A DNA stretch of 64,000 bases from Candidatus Binatia bacterium (lineage in GTDB: Bacteria > Desulfobacterota > Binatia > Bin18), in contig JAJEFA010000010.1 of NCBI GenBank assembly GCA_022820725.1, forward strand, positions 366,015 through 430,014. The letters run 5' to 3'. The notes beneath the pieces are model-generated. The model saw only the letters and a list, made by a program, of their open reading frames with translations. It was not told where the DNA came from and did no database searches. The translations under genes were made by a program, and so were the position numbers. This document shows, one piece after another, positions 55,040 to 63,860 of this stretch. Positions within the stretch are counted from its first letter, which is position 1. Every line of letters starts with the position of its first letter.

Positions 55040-56485
55040 ATGCCAGACCAATTCGCCTATTTGGATGCAACCGCCCAAGCCGAACTCGTCAAAACAGGTG
55101 AGGCCTCGCCGCTGGAGCTAGTCGATGCCGCGATTGCCCGGATCGAACAGCTCAACCCCCAGCTCAACGCGGTGATTCACCCCTTGTTTGAGAAGGCACG
55201 TGCCCAGGCCCAGGCCGCCGACCTGCCGGACGGTCCCTTTCGCGGTGTCCCATTTGTGATGAAAGACCTGCTCGGCGGGCCGGCCGGAGAACCGCTGCAT
55301 AACGGCATGCAGTTCCTGAAACGGCTGAATTTCACCTCAAAGCAAGACCCCTATCTGGCGGTGAAGTTTCGTGAGGCCGGTTTTATCAGCGTGGGTCGCA
55401 CCAACACGCCGGAGTGGGGCCTGATGGGCACGACCGAACCCGCAGCCTACGGCCCGACCCATAACCCCTGGAATCTCGATCATTCTCCCGGCGGCTCAAG
55501 CGGTGGCAGCTCAGCCGCAGTGGCGGCGCGCATGGTCACCGTCGGACATGGGGGCGATGGGGGTGGGTCGCTGCGTATTCCAGCCAGCATGTGCGGCATT
55601 ATCGGGCTCAAACCCAGCCGTGGCCGGGTGTCGTTCGGTCCCGGCATGGGTGAGTGTTGGCATGGGATGGCCAATGAAGGCGTGATGACGCTCTCGATGC
55701 GCGACATGGCGGGTGTGCTCGATAGTATGCAGGGTGTCATGCCCGGCGACCCCTATTCCGCGCCCACACCGGTTCGGCCGTACACCGAAGAGGTCGGTCG
55801 CGCCCCCGGCACGCTTCGTATCGGCCTCATGCTCCAGCGGCCTCGCAACGACGCGCCCCTGCATCCGGAGTGCAAGCTCGCGGTCGAGCAGACTGGCAAG
55901 CTGCTCGAATCGCTCGGTCATACGGTCGAGGTCGCGCATCCCGAAGCCTATGACGAGCCTGAGTGGCTCGACCACTGGATTCTTGTGGTCAACGCCCACT
56001 CGGCCCTGACCGCGGATGAAATCGAGGCCGCCGCCGGGCAGCGTATTGGTGAGGGCGATATTGAGCCCTACGCCTGGCGTTTTGTGGAAGAGGGCCGAAA
56101 GATTTCGGCCACCAGTTATCTGGCGTCGATGAACTGGCTGCACGCCTGGGCACGCCGTCTAGCCAGTTGGTGGGTTGACGGCTTTGATCTCCTGGTCACC
56201 CCGACCCTCGGCGAGCCGCCACCACGCCTGGGCGATATGGGTGGGCCCAGCGCGGACAATCTTGCCAAGTGGGAGCGTAATCTTGAGGTCATTCCCTTTA
56301 CGCCGGCAAATAATGCCTCGGGCCAGCCGGGGCTGTCGATGCCGCTCCACTGGACCCCGGACGGCCTGCCGGTCGGCGTTCATTTTGTTCCGGCCTACGG
56401 CCAGGAGGACCTGCTGCTGCGGGTTGGAGCCCAGATTGAGCAGGCCCAGCCGTGGATGGATAAGCGTCCGCCGGTGTGCGCATGA
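55040..56485 (+). CDS. Amidase-signature family amidohydrolase
   Basis: A 481-residue amidase with the full Ser-cisSer-Lys triad: Lys75 in VPFVMKDLL, the cis-serine in PGGSSGGSSAAVA (about 150-162) and the nucleophile Ser177 in GGDGGGSLRIPAS. It resembles the amidase at 60184-61626 along its whole length. Amidases split carboxamides; the substrate is unknown. It sits between RidA and LLM genes with 40-base gaps and AAAGGAG before its start, which suggests one operon for breakdown of a nitrogenous compound. Confidence 0.92.
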   Translation: MPDQFAYLDATAQAELVKTGEASPLELVDAAIARIEQLNPQLNAVIHPLFEKARAQAQAADLPDGPFRGVPFVMKDLLGGPAGEPLHNGMQFLKRLNFTSKQDPYLAVKFREAGFISVGRTNTPEWGLMGTTEPAAYGPTHNPWNLDHSPGGSSGGSSAAVAARMVTVGHGGDGGGSLRIPASMCGIIGLKPSRGRVSFGPGMGECWHGMANEGVMTLSMRDMAGVLDSMQGVMPGDPYSAPTPVRPYTEEVGRAPGTLRIGLMLQRPRNDAPLHPECKLAVEQTGKLLESLGHTVEVAHPEAYDEPEWLDHWILVVNAHSALTADEIEAAAGQRIGEGDIEPYAWRFVEEGRKISATSYLASMNWLHAWARRLASWWVDGFDLLVTPTLGEPPPRLGDMGGPSADNLAKWERNLEVIPFTPANNASGQPGLSMPLHWTPDGLPVGVHFVPAYGQEDLLLRVGAQIEQAQPWMDKRPPVCA

Positions 56486-56525
56486 ACCTTGCTCCCTCAG
56501 GGGGGGAACCGCATAAGGAGGAAGC

Positions 56526-57587
56526 ATGGAATTCGGGATTGCCTATCCGGCCCGGCTTGATGCCTGGAAAGACCTGATCCGAGCCGAAGAACTCGGCTTC
56601 AGCTATGCCTGGTTCTATGACTCGCAGATGCTCTACAGCGACGTGTACGCCTGCCTGGCGCTGGCGGCCGAGCATACCAAAACGATCAAACTCGGCACCG
56701 GCGTTGCAATCCCCAGCAGCCGGCTGGCCCCGGTCACGGCGCACTCGATTGCCACCATTAACCAGCTTGCCCCAGGGCGCGCCATTCTCGGTATCGGCAC
56801 GGGTTTTACCGGTCGGAACACCATGGGCCTGCCGCCCGTCCGACTCGGGCCGACCCGAGAATATATGCAGCAGTGTCGGGCACTGTTACGGGGCGAAGAA
56901 ATCCTTTTTCGCGAAGGCGAGCGCGAGCGCTGGATTCGCTTTCTGCATCCCGAACATGGCTATATCAATCTGCAAGACAGCATTCCGATGTACTTTGCGG
57001 CCAACGGCCCCAAGGCGATGGAACTGACCGGGGAGATTGCGGACGGCTGGATTACCGTCTTCTCGGACGCCGAATATTTCAGCCGTGACCTGGCAACCGT
57101 GGCGCGGGGCGCGGAGAAGGCGGGTCGGTCGGTTGAGGCGATTGCGCGTATGGCCCTGACAACTACCTGCCTTTTGCAGCCTAACGAGTCGCCGACCTCG
57201 CCCCGCGTTATCGAACGGGTTGGGCCCTACGCCATTCTGCCCCTGCACGCCATGTGGGAAGGATCGGCGGTGGCCGTCGAGCAGTCACCCCTGGGCCAGC
57301 TCTACGCGCGCTACCGTGACAATTATATTGCCAAGATGCAGACCTCGCAGGACCGTCGCTATCTTGAAGTGCATGAAGGGCATTTGATCTATCTCAAACC
57401 GGGGGAAGAGGACTACCTGACCGAAGACCTGATTCGGACCTCGTCGCTGACCGGGACAAGCGAGGAAATCATCGCGCGTATCAAGGCGCTCGAAGCCGCC
57501 GGCCTGACGCAGATTGCCGTTCAGGTTGTGACGGATGGCCGGGAACTTATAGAAGAGTTTGGCCGAGAAGTGATTGCGAAGTATTAA
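56526..57587 (+). CDS. Luciferase-like (LLM) oxidoreductase, methylene-H4MPT reductase-like
   Basis: A 353-residue LLM protein closely related to the one at 9703-10761: MEFGIAYPARLDAWKDLIRA, FSYAWFYDSQMLYSDVYACL, HSIATINQLAPGRAILGIGT and a C-terminal TGTSEEIIARIKALEAAGLT. Probably uses FMN or F420; the substrate is unknown. AAGGAGG lies ahead of the ATG. It is third in the run RidA, amidase, LLM, RidA, which recalls (without matching) the Rut pyrimidine pathway of monooxygenase, amidohydrolase and RidA protein. Confidence 0.9.
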   Translation: MEFGIAYPARLDAWKDLIRAEELGFSYAWFYDSQMLYSDVYACLALAAEHTKTIKLGTGVAIPSSRLAPVTAHSIATINQLAPGRAILGIGTGFTGRNTMGLPPVRLGPTREYMQQCRALLRGEEILFREGERERWIRFLHPEHGYINLQDSIPMYFAANGPKAMELTGEIADGWITVFSDAEYFSRDLATVARGAEKAGRSVEAIARMALTTTCLLQPNESPTSPRVIERVGPYAILPLHAMWEGSAVAVEQSPLGQLYARYRDNYIAKMQTSQDRRYLEVHEGHLIYLKPGEEDYLTEDLIRTSSLTGTSEEIIARIKALEAAGLTQIAVQVVTDGRELIEEFGREVIAKY

Positions 57588-57612
57588 TCATCATCCATAA
57601 GGAGGAAAGAGC

Positions 57613-58047
57613 ATGGCAACGAGAAAAACAACGAAAAAGGCTGCCCCTGCACAGGACGCAACCGCTGCGAAGATTATCGATCCGGGCTGGAGCTGGGACG
57701 ATAAGCTGCCTCTGGCCCAGGCCAAGCAGATCGGCAACACCATTTATGTGTCCGGTCAGGTCGCTTTCAACTCGCAGGGCAAGCTGGTCGGCAAGGGTAA
57801 TATGAAGACCCAGACGCGCCAGGTCTTCCGCAATATCAAGGCCGTCCTGGCTGCGGCGGGCGCGAAGATGGAGCATATTATCAAGATCAATACCTATATC
57901 ACCGACGGCAGCAAGTTCATGGATATGCTCGAAGCGCGCGGGGATATCTTCGGCGACAATCCGCCGGCCAGTACGGCTGTTGTTGTGGCCGGCCTGGCTT
58001 TTCCGGGACTCCTGATCGAGGTTGAAGCGATTGCCGTCAAGCCGTAA
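57613..58047 (+). CDS. RidA family protein with lysine-rich N-terminus, no catalytic arginine
   Basis: A 144-residue RidA-fold protein with a 15-residue Lys/Ala-rich head (RKTTKKAAPAQDATAAK) before LAQAKQIGNTIYVSGQVAFN, GNMKTQTRQVFRNIKAVLAA and IKINTYITDGSKFMDM. The site that should hold the arginine reads P-P-A-S-T-A-V, so, like the gene at 54592, it lacks it. AAGGAGG precedes the ATG. It follows the LLM gene by 25 bases. The EamA frame may overlap its end. Confidence 0.88.
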   Translation: MATRKTTKKAAPAQDATAAKIIDPGWSWDDKLPLAQAKQIGNTIYVSGQVAFNSQGKLVGKGNMKTQTRQVFRNIKAVLAAAGAKMEHIIKINTYITDGSKFMDMLEARGDIFGDNPPASTAVVVAGLAFPGLLIEVEAIAVKP

Positions 58048-58085
58048 CGCTGCGCTTCTCGACCGGACCCGGAATCCGCAGCAAA

Positions 58086-58133
58086 GAGTAAACGTGTCCT
58101 CCACCAGACATGAAAGGCTGGACACGTTTACTC
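58086..58133. repeat. Long hairpin repeat, GAGKAAACGTGTCC family, copy 2
   Basis: Perfect 14-base arms GAGTAAACGTGTCC and GGACACGTTTACTC enclose a 20-base loop. It aligns with the reverse complement of 36062-36110. It spans the likely start of the EamA gene, so it could sit in the leader or even supply the first codons. Confidence 0.85.
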
Positions 58134-59038
58134 CTCACCTCAAGGGCCTGCTGCTCATGCTCGGCGCAAGTTTGTGCTGGAGCACGGGTGGCCTGTTCGT
58201 CCGCTCCGTCAGCATCCCCAACAGCTGGGAGATTGCCTTCTGGCGCTCGCTCAGCATGGGGGTGTTCCTGCTCGTCTGGCTCTCCTTTCGCTATACGGGT
58301 AACGTGCGGCGGGCGGTCGTCGCTATCGGGCCGGGCGGCTTCCTGGCCGGTCTGTGTATGGCCGCCTCATTTCTGGGTTTTATTCTCGCCGTCACCCAGA
58401 CAACGGTGGCGCATACCCTCGTCATTATCAGCACCACACCCTTTCTCGCCGCGCTTTTTGGCCGGGTGTTTCTTGGGGAGTTGGTCCCAGTGCGTCGCTA
58501 CGTTGCGATGAGTATTGCCTTGACCGGCATCGTCGCCATGTGTCTCGATTCTTTCACCGCCGGGACGCTGACTGGGAGCATCATAGCTGGCGGCTGTGCG
58601 GTTGCCTTTGCCGCTTGTGTGATTTTACTGCGTCACAGTCAGGCACGGGCCGATATGACGCCGGCCATTCTGGTTGCCGCGCTCATCTCCAGCGGTGTGG
58701 CCCTGTCCTTCAGTCTGCCGTTTCAGGCCGCGTGGCAGGACATCGGCATCCTGGCATGTATGGGTACCCTTCAGGGTGGGCTGGGTTGCCTGCTCATGAC
58801 GTTGGCGGCGCGGTATATCACTGCGGTTGAAGTCAGTCTCCTGGCGCTCCTGGAAACGATCCTTGGTCCGCTGTGGGTGTGGATCGGCGTGGGGGAACGG
58901 CCCAGCGATCTCGCCATTGTTGGCGGCGTGGTGGTGGTTGCCTCGTTGGCACTGAACGAGCTCCTGGGCCTGTACGGACAAAGCCGCACAGTGGAAGCAC
59001 CGCCGCCCTCGGGTCAATCGGCAGGTCAACCCGTGTGA
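58094..59038 (+). CDS. EamA/DMT family transporter
   Basis: A protein of about 314 residues with ten membrane segments in two EamA repeats: LKGLLLMLGASLCWSTGGLF begins the first, and LRHSQARADMTPAILVAALI the second. Such proteins export amino acids, nucleotides or other metabolites. The start is unclear: I take the GTG at 58094, but a TTG at 58022 is also in frame, and the palindromic repeat at 58086-58133 covers this stretch. Its stop overlaps the glycosyltransferase start by four bases. Confidence 0.83.
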   Translation: MSSTRHERLDTFTPHLKGLLLMLGASLCWSTGGLFVRSVSIPNSWEIAFWRSLSMGVFLLVWLSFRYTGNVRRAVVAIGPGGFLAGLCMAASFLGFILAVTQTTVAHTLVIISTTPFLAALFGRVFLGELVPVRRYVAMSIALTGIVAMCLDSFTAGTLTGSIIAGGCAVAFAACVILLRHSQARADMTPAILVAALISSGVALSFSLPFQAAWQDIGILACMGTLQGGLGCLLMTLAARYITAVEVSLLALLETILGPLWVWIGVGERPSDLAIVGGVVVVASLALNELLGLYGQSRTVEAPPPSGQSAGQPV

Positions 59039-59760
59039 TCTCGTTTATCATTCCCGCCTATAATGAGCAGGCCAACATTGGCCGGACGCTCCAGGCCCTG
59101 CACCAGGCCGTCCAGTCCTTAGACACAGCCTATGAAATGCTGGTGGTAGACGATGCCTCGACCGACCGGACCGCTTCGCTCGCCGCAGCCGGTGGAGCGC
59201 GCGTCCTTACGGTCAGGAAGCGTCATATTGCGGCAACTCGCAACGCCGGAGCACACGCGGCAACGGGGGAATACCTCTTCTTTATTGACGCGGATACCTG
59301 GGTCAACGCACCTCTTCTCCACGCGGCCGTGCGAACCCTCCAACAGGGGGCAGTCGGGGGCGGCAGCCGGTTTCGCTTTGACCGGCCGCTGCCGTGGTAT
59401 GGCAAAATCGCCGAGCGCATCGTGCCGCCGCTCTACAGCCTGGCGGGGCTGGCCAGCGGAAGCTTTCTGTTTTGTACCCGGTCCGCCTTTGAGGCCGTCG
59501 GCGGTTTTGACGAGAGGCGCTACGCGTCGGAGGAAGTCTGGCTGAGTCTGGCGCTCCGCAAACGGGGCAGATTCGTCATCCTGCGCGAGCACGTCATCAC
59601 GTCAGGTCGCAAACTCCGGGTGTATTCACTCCGGGAAACGTTTCAGTTGTTCGGCTATCTGCTCCGCACAGGTCCACGAGCGTTACGGCAACGTGAAGGG
59701 TTGGAGTTTTGGTACGGTGAGCGGAGGGTGGATACGGCCAAGCCGGAAGAGAGCGGATGA
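59035..59760 (+). CDS. Family 2 glycosyltransferase
   Basis: A 241-residue GT2 enzyme. The nucleotide-sugar domain starts at once: VISFIIPAYNEQANIGRTLQ, EMLVVDDASTDRTA, then the metal-binding FFIDADTWVN and later AVGGFDERRYASEEVWLSLA. There is no membrane segment other than a weak one near residue 130. The GTG at 59035 overlaps the EamA stop as GTGA, so translation is coupled; an upstream start would run through the transporter frame. The acceptor sugar or lipid is unknown. Confidence 0.88.
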   Translation: MISFIIPAYNEQANIGRTLQALHQAVQSLDTAYEMLVVDDASTDRTASLAAAGGARVLTVRKRHIAATRNAGAHAATGEYLFFIDADTWVNAPLLHAAVRTLQQGAVGGGSRFRFDRPLPWYGKIAERIVPPLYSLAGLASGSFLFCTRSAFEAVGGFDERRYASEEVWLSLALRKRGRFVILREHVITSGRKLRVYSLRETFQLFGYLLRTGPRALRQREGLEFWYGERRVDTAKPEESG

Positions 59761-59787
59761 CCACCGCTCGTCCGTCCAGCCGCGATT

Positions 59788-59813
59788 GTCGGATTACGCT
59801 GCGCTAATCCGAC
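59788..59813. repeat. Short palindromic repeat, GTCGGATTACGC family, copy 2
   Basis: GTCGGATTACGCTGCGCTAA followed by TCCGAC, a palindrome nearly identical to 18711-18736. It lies 27 bases past the glycosyltransferase stop and may act as an RNA 3' hairpin. Confidence 0.75.
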
Positions 59814-59884
59814 CTACTCACTGATTGTTGAATTTTCATAGGAATCTCGGGAAAGCGCGTTTGAGCCAGTCTTGTAGGTCGGCT

Positions 59885-60080
59885 TAGAGCGCTTCACGAT
59901 ACGTTGTAGCCGTACCAGTCCACGCTCGGCAGGGAAGACCATGGCTGGCACCAAACGGCCAGGGAGGGGCTGGGGGGATCCCCGCCTGGGAGGGCGGCCA
60001 TCCTGGCCGCCATGCGGGCTTCCAGCCCGCACTCCTTAAGGAGGAGAGAGGCGCGCTACACAGCATCGTTATTCGGGCTA
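59885..60080. mobile_element. MITE-like element, copy 2
   Basis: About 196 bases homologous to 21263-21452 end to end. The left end is TAGAGCGCTTCACGATACG and the right end, read in reverse complement, TAGCCCGAATAACGATGCTG, so the terminal inverted repeats have begun to diverge. Inner landmarks shared with copy 1 include CCAGTCCACGCTCGGC and AGCCCGCACTCCT. No gene is inside. Confidence 0.78.
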
Positions 60081-60087
60081 ACCGAAG

Positions 60088-60121
60088 GTGTAAGCCGACA
60101 TGGAAGCTAGTCGGCTTACAC
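60088..60121. repeat. Perfect hairpin GTGTAAGCCGAC / GTCGGCTTACAC
   Basis: Twelve-base perfect arms with a ten-base loop, eight bases after the MITE-like copy. It lies between the convergent glycosyltransferase and amidase genes and could end transcription as a hairpin, though no T-run is present. Confidence 0.7.
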
Positions 60122-60183
60122 TGCGCTCATCTGCCCTCCTCGTTTTCTGCCTCACAGGTCATGAGCCCAGAAGGCCCTCTCCC

Positions 60184-61626
60184 TCAGGCACAGACCGGCG
60201 GCAGTTTCTCGATCCACGGCTGGGCCTGCTCAAGCTGCGCCGCTACACTGAGCAACACGTCTTCCCGTCCGTACGCAGGCATGAGGTGCACGCCGACCGG
60301 CAGGCCGTCTTCACTCCAATGCAAGGGCAGGGAAATCCCCGGCTGGCCGGTCACATTCCCAACCGGGGTATACGGAATCAGGTCGATTATCCGCCGATAC
60401 ACCTCATCCGGGTCAGCGGCGGCGCTGCACAATTGACCCAGAGGCGGTGCCGGAGAACTCAGGGTCGAAGTGAGGAGCAGGTCAAACCCGCCTGCCCACC
60501 AGGCGGCGAGACGCCGTTCCCAGCGCTCCAGCCATTCGAGCGCGGCAATATACTCCGTCACGCCGATGGACCGGCCCCGATTCATGAGGGCCCAGGTGTA
60601 GCGCTCAAAATCGCCGGGTCCGACTTCGCGGCCCAGTGCGTCGGCAACGTCTTCTGCGGTCCGGGCGGAGTGGGCAAGCACAATCGTGCCAAAGTGCGCA
60701 CCCCATTGCTCGTCCAGGGCTTCAGGATACGCAGCCTCAACCCGATGCCCGAGGGACTCCAGCAGCTTTGCCGTGTTTTCTGCCGCGGCCACACATTCGG
60801 GATGCAGGGCGTCTTGATTGCCCGGCCGCTTGGTCATCAGGCCGATACGGAGCGAGCCGGGCTCACGCCGGGCGGCCTCAGCGAACGACCCCTCACACGC
60901 GGGCGCCGTATACGGGTCACCCGGCATGGACCCCGCGGTCGCATCAAGGACGGTGGCCGCGTCACGCACGGACAGGCAGACCACCCCCTCGGCAATACAG
61001 CCGGCCCAGGCTTCGCCATAATCCGGCCCCAGCGATAAACGCCCCCGACTGGGTTTCAGGCCGACCAGGCCACACGCGCTGGCCGGGATGCGGATCGACC
61101 CCCCGCCATCGTTGGCGTGCGCCACCGGCACCAGACGCGCGGCCACCGCCGCGGCACTGCCGCCGCTCGACCCGCCGGTCGAGTGGTTGGTATTCCACGG
61201 ATTGCGGGTTGGCCCGTAGGCTTCCGGCTCGGTCGTGGTGGCGAACCCGAATTCCGGAGTGTTGGTTTGACCAATCGTAATCAGGCCTGAAGCACGGAAT
61301 TTATCGGCCAGATAGGTGCTGTGGGGGGCCGTGTATTGCGCCGCTTTGAGCGCCTTGCAGCCGCTATGGATTTCATCACCCGCATGCACACAGAACAGGT
61401 CTTTCAGCAGGAACGGCACCCCCTTGAGCGGGCCGTCGGGTAAGCTGGCCGAGCCCGCTTCGGCGCGCGCCTTTTCATAGCGTGGACGGATCACGGCGTT
61501 GAGTTGTGGATTGAACTTTTCCACCCGCTCGATAGCGGCGTCCACCAGCTCACGCGGGCTGACTGCTCCGCTCCGCACCAACTCAGCCTGCGCGGTTGCA
61601 TCCATTTTTGCGAGATCGTCTGCCAT
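60184..61626 (-). CDS. Amidase-signature family amidohydrolase
   Basis: A 480-residue paralogue of the amidase at 55040. The triad is kept: Lys75 in VPFLLKDLF, the cis-serine in [12 protein letters not shown] and the nucleophile in [12 protein letters not shown]. Their N-termini are nearly the same ([13 protein letters not shown] against [13 protein letters not shown]). AAAGGGAGG precedes the ATG at 61626. It diverges from an LLM gene, again pairing an amidase with an LLM oxidoreductase. Confidence 0.92.
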   Translation of the reverse strand: MADDLAKMDATAQAELVRSGAVSPRELVDAAIERVEKFNPQLNAVIRPRYEKARAEAGSASLPDGPLKGVPFLLKDLFCVHAGDEIHSGCKALKAAQYTAPHSTYLADKFRASGLITIGQTNTPEFGFATTTEPEAYGPTRNPWNTNHSTGGSSGGSAAAVAARLVPVAHANDGGGSIRIPASACGLVGLKPSRGRLSLGPDYGEAWAGCIAEGVVCLSVRDAATVLDATAGSMPGDPYTAPACEGSFAEAARREPGSLRIGLMTKRPGNQDALHPECVAAAENTAKLLESLGHRVEAAYPEALDEQWGAHFGTIVLAHSARTAEDVADALGREVGPGDFERYTWALMNRGRSIGVTEYIAALEWLERWERRLAAWWAGGFDLLLTSTLSSPAPPLGQLCSAAADPDEVYRRIIDLIPYTPVGNVTGQPGISLPLHWSEDGLPVGVHLMPAYGREDVLLSVAAQLEQAQPWIEKLPPVCA

Positions 61627-61780
61627 GATCAGTCCTCCCTTTAGGTTGATCGTGAATTATCCTGCCAGGCGAGAAAGTTTGTCAAGGAAGAACTCAAGGT
61701 TTGCTTGTCATTCGGTATCCCCGCCGCTACTCTTTAGCGTCGCCTGAGTATTGAACCGAAAGTCGGAAGAGAGAACGCGT

Positions 61781-62824
61781 ATGGACCGTATCGGCGTTGG
61801 TTTCTGGGGCGGGATGTCGGTCAATGAACTCATTGACTGCGTCAGCCTGGCAGATCAAAAAGGCTATGAGTCTGCCTACTTGATCGAAAGCTTTGCCGAT
61901 GTCTTCGGTGTCCTGTCGGCATGTGCGCGGGAAACGTCCAATATCGTTCTTGCGACCGGTGTGGCCACGGTCTTTACGCGCAACCCGACGACCATTGCCA
62001 CCGCAGCCGCAACCGTGGATACGCTCTCAGCCGGCCGCTTTCGGTTAGGCTTGGGCATCGGCCACTCGGAAATCCACCAGGCACGGGATAGTCTGGAACC
62101 GGGCCGCCCCTTCCCTTTTGACCGGCCCCTGCGCCGGCTGCGTGAAACAACCGACGTGGTCCGCACCGTCCTGAAATGCGCCGCCGAGGACAGGCTCGTC
62201 AATTATAGCGGTCAGATCTTCCGGATTACCGACTACGAGCCGTGGCTCCACCCCTACCGCGATACGATCCCGTGTTACTTTGGAGCGCTGTCGGAAAAGA
62301 CCCTGGCGTTGGCGGGCGAGATCGCCGACGGCGTCCTGCCCATCTTCGTTCCGCTCGACAGCGTTGCAGAGGTCGTGTCAGCGGTTGAGCGCGGGGCACG
62401 GCGGGTTGGCCGCGATCCGTCTGCCATTGATATCGGCTGCTATCTGCCGTGCTGTGTCAGCCCGGACCCGACAGCGGCAAAACGCGCCATGCGGTACGTG
62501 ACGGCCATTCATATTACGGCGTATGGCCTGTATGCCCAGTATTTTGAAAGACACGGCCACGCGGAGACGGTCGCGCGTATGCGAGCCTGCGCGGCACAGG
62601 GCGATATGGACGAGGCAGCCGCCCTGGTCACCGATGAGATGGTCGATGCCTTTGCCGTCTATGGTTCCGCTGAGCAGTGTGTCCGAAAGATCGCGTGCTA
62701 TCGAGAGGCCGGAGTAACGCTGCCCATTGTCTATCCCATACATCCGACTTTCACCAACTATCTGCCGGATGCCGCGGCACGGGACGGCATCCGCTATACC
62801 CTTGAGGCTTTGGCTCCGGGGTAA
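61781..62824 (+). CDS. Luciferase-like (LLM) flavin/F420-dependent oxidoreductase
   Basis: A 347-residue LLM-fold protein of a third subtype: MDRIGVGFWGGMSVNELIDC, YESAYLIESFADVFGVLSAC, IVLATGVATVFTRNPTTIAT, FRLGLGIGHSEI and a C-terminal YGSAEQCVRKIACYREAGVT. Substrate unknown. GGAAGAGAG lies before the ATG at 61781; an in-frame start at 61751 is less well placed. It diverges from an amidase gene. Confidence 0.87.
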   Translation: MDRIGVGFWGGMSVNELIDCVSLADQKGYESAYLIESFADVFGVLSACARETSNIVLATGVATVFTRNPTTIATAAATVDTLSAGRFRLGLGIGHSEIHQARDSLEPGRPFPFDRPLRRLRETTDVVRTVLKCAAEDRLVNYSGQIFRITDYEPWLHPYRDTIPCYFGALSEKTLALAGEIADGVLPIFVPLDSVAEVVSAVERGARRVGRDPSAIDIGCYLPCCVSPDPTAAKRAMRYVTAIHITAYGLYAQYFERHGHAETVARMRACAAQGDMDEAAALVTDEMVDAFAVYGSAEQCVRKIACYREAGVTLPIVYPIHPTFTNYLPDAAARDGIRYTLEALAPG

Positions 62825-63023
62825 GATGGCGTCGGCATCGAGTGGCGCTCTGCCGACGCGGGGAGCCCTCACTCCGCCCGCTTTTTGACATACGCTCCTC
62901 CTCATAGGCCGTCACCCTACCCTGTCCGTTTTGAACGGGGAGGTAGCGAGGAGGCTCGCCTCGCAACGCGTCCTGGGGTAAGAAAAAGTGCAGGTAAAGA
63001 ACAGGCAGCACAGGAGGAAACAC

Positions 63024-63314
63024 ATGCCAGCCTATATCATTGCGGATGTTCAGGTGACCGACCCCGAGGTGTACGTCGGTTACACCAAACTTGTTCCGGC
63101 GACCGTTGAAGCCTACGGCGGGAAGTTCGTCGTCCGGGGGGGAGCCGCCGAAAATATGGAGGGCGATTGGGAACCCAACCGGGTGGTTGTGCTCGAATTC
63201 GAGAGTGTTGCCCAGGCCAAGGCGTGGTATAACTCGGAAGAGTACCGTGAGCCCAAGGGTATTCGACACAGCGCTTCTCATGGGAAAATGATTGTGGTTG
63301 AAGGGGCATCGTGA
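63024..63314 (+). CDS. DUF1330 family protein
   Basis: A 96-residue alpha-beta-barrel-like protein: MPAYIIADVQVTDPEVYVGY, then FVVRGGAAENMEGDWEPNRV and VVLEFESVAQAKAWYNSEEY, all typical of DUF1330 (dimeric ferredoxin-like fold). The family is common beside oxidoreductases and may be enzymes of unknown substrate. AGGAGG precedes the ATG. An RraA-like gene follows after six bases. Confidence 0.88.
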   Translation: MPAYIIADVQVTDPEVYVGYTKLVPATVEAYGGKFVVRGGAAENMEGDWEPNRVVVLEFESVAQAKAWYNSEEYREPKGIRHSASHGKMIVVEGAS

Positions 63315-63320
63315 TCGCGC

Positions 63321-63812
63321 ATGCAATTCCTGACGACAGATTTATGTGACACCTACCCAGACCTTGTCCGTGTTGTGGAACCGCTGTTTACCAATTACGG
63401 CGGCAAGGTCTGTTTTGGTGGCGAGATCGTGACCATAAAATGTCACGAAGATAATTCCTTGGTCAAAGAGAACGCCGGCAAGCCGGGGCAAGGAAGGGTA
63501 CTGGTCGTGGACGGGGGCGGCTCCATGCGACGTGCCTTGCTGGGCGATATGATCGCGGCCACGGCACTCCAGAATGGCTGGGAGGGGTGCATTATCTATG
63601 GCTGTATTCGGGATATTGATGCCATCCGGGCGTTGGAGCTTGGCGTGCAGGCGCTCGGAGTCATGCCCCTACGGACAGAGAAACGGGGCATTGGCGATCT
63701 GGATGTTCCGGTCACGTTCGGGGGTGTCACCTTTCAGCCGGGTGAGTTTGTGTATGCGGACAATAACGGCATTATTGTGTCAGCCGAGCCGCTTATCACG
63801 CCGGCCCGGTAA
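63321..63812 (+). CDS. rraA: RraA-like protein (regulator of RNase E or HMG/4-oxo acid aldolase family)
   Basis: A 163-residue member of the RraA/HMG-aldolase family. It opens with [12 protein letters not shown] and has [38 protein letters not shown] and [20 protein letters not shown]. Length and start match RraA, which inhibits RNase E in E. coli. The aldolase relatives carry G-x3-R-D-x-D; here the run is GCIRDIDAI, so metal-dependent lyase activity is possible. The link to DUF1330 beside it points to a metabolic role as readily as RNA control. Confidence 0.88.
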   Translation: MQFLTTDLCDTYPDLVRVVEPLFTNYGGKVCFGGEIVTIKCHEDNSLVKENAGKPGQGRVLVVDGGGSMRRALLGDMIAATALQNGWEGCIIYGCIRDIDAIRALELGVQALGVMPLRTEKRGIGDLDVPVTFGGVTFQPGEFVYADNNGIIVSAEPLITPAR

Positions 63813-63860
63813 TGTGTCAATCTCGATGCGAGACGTATCACCCCAAGAAACCCAGCCCTA

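Larger units (their letters stand above)
59761..60183. other. Repeat-filled intergenic region between convergent genes
   Basis: This 420-base gap has no credible gene. It contains the GTCGGATTACGC palindrome (59788), the second MITE-like copy (59885-60080) and a perfect hairpin (60088-60121). Short GACCTAC/GTAGGTC arms also flank the stretch just before the MITE copy. Confidence 0.6.
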
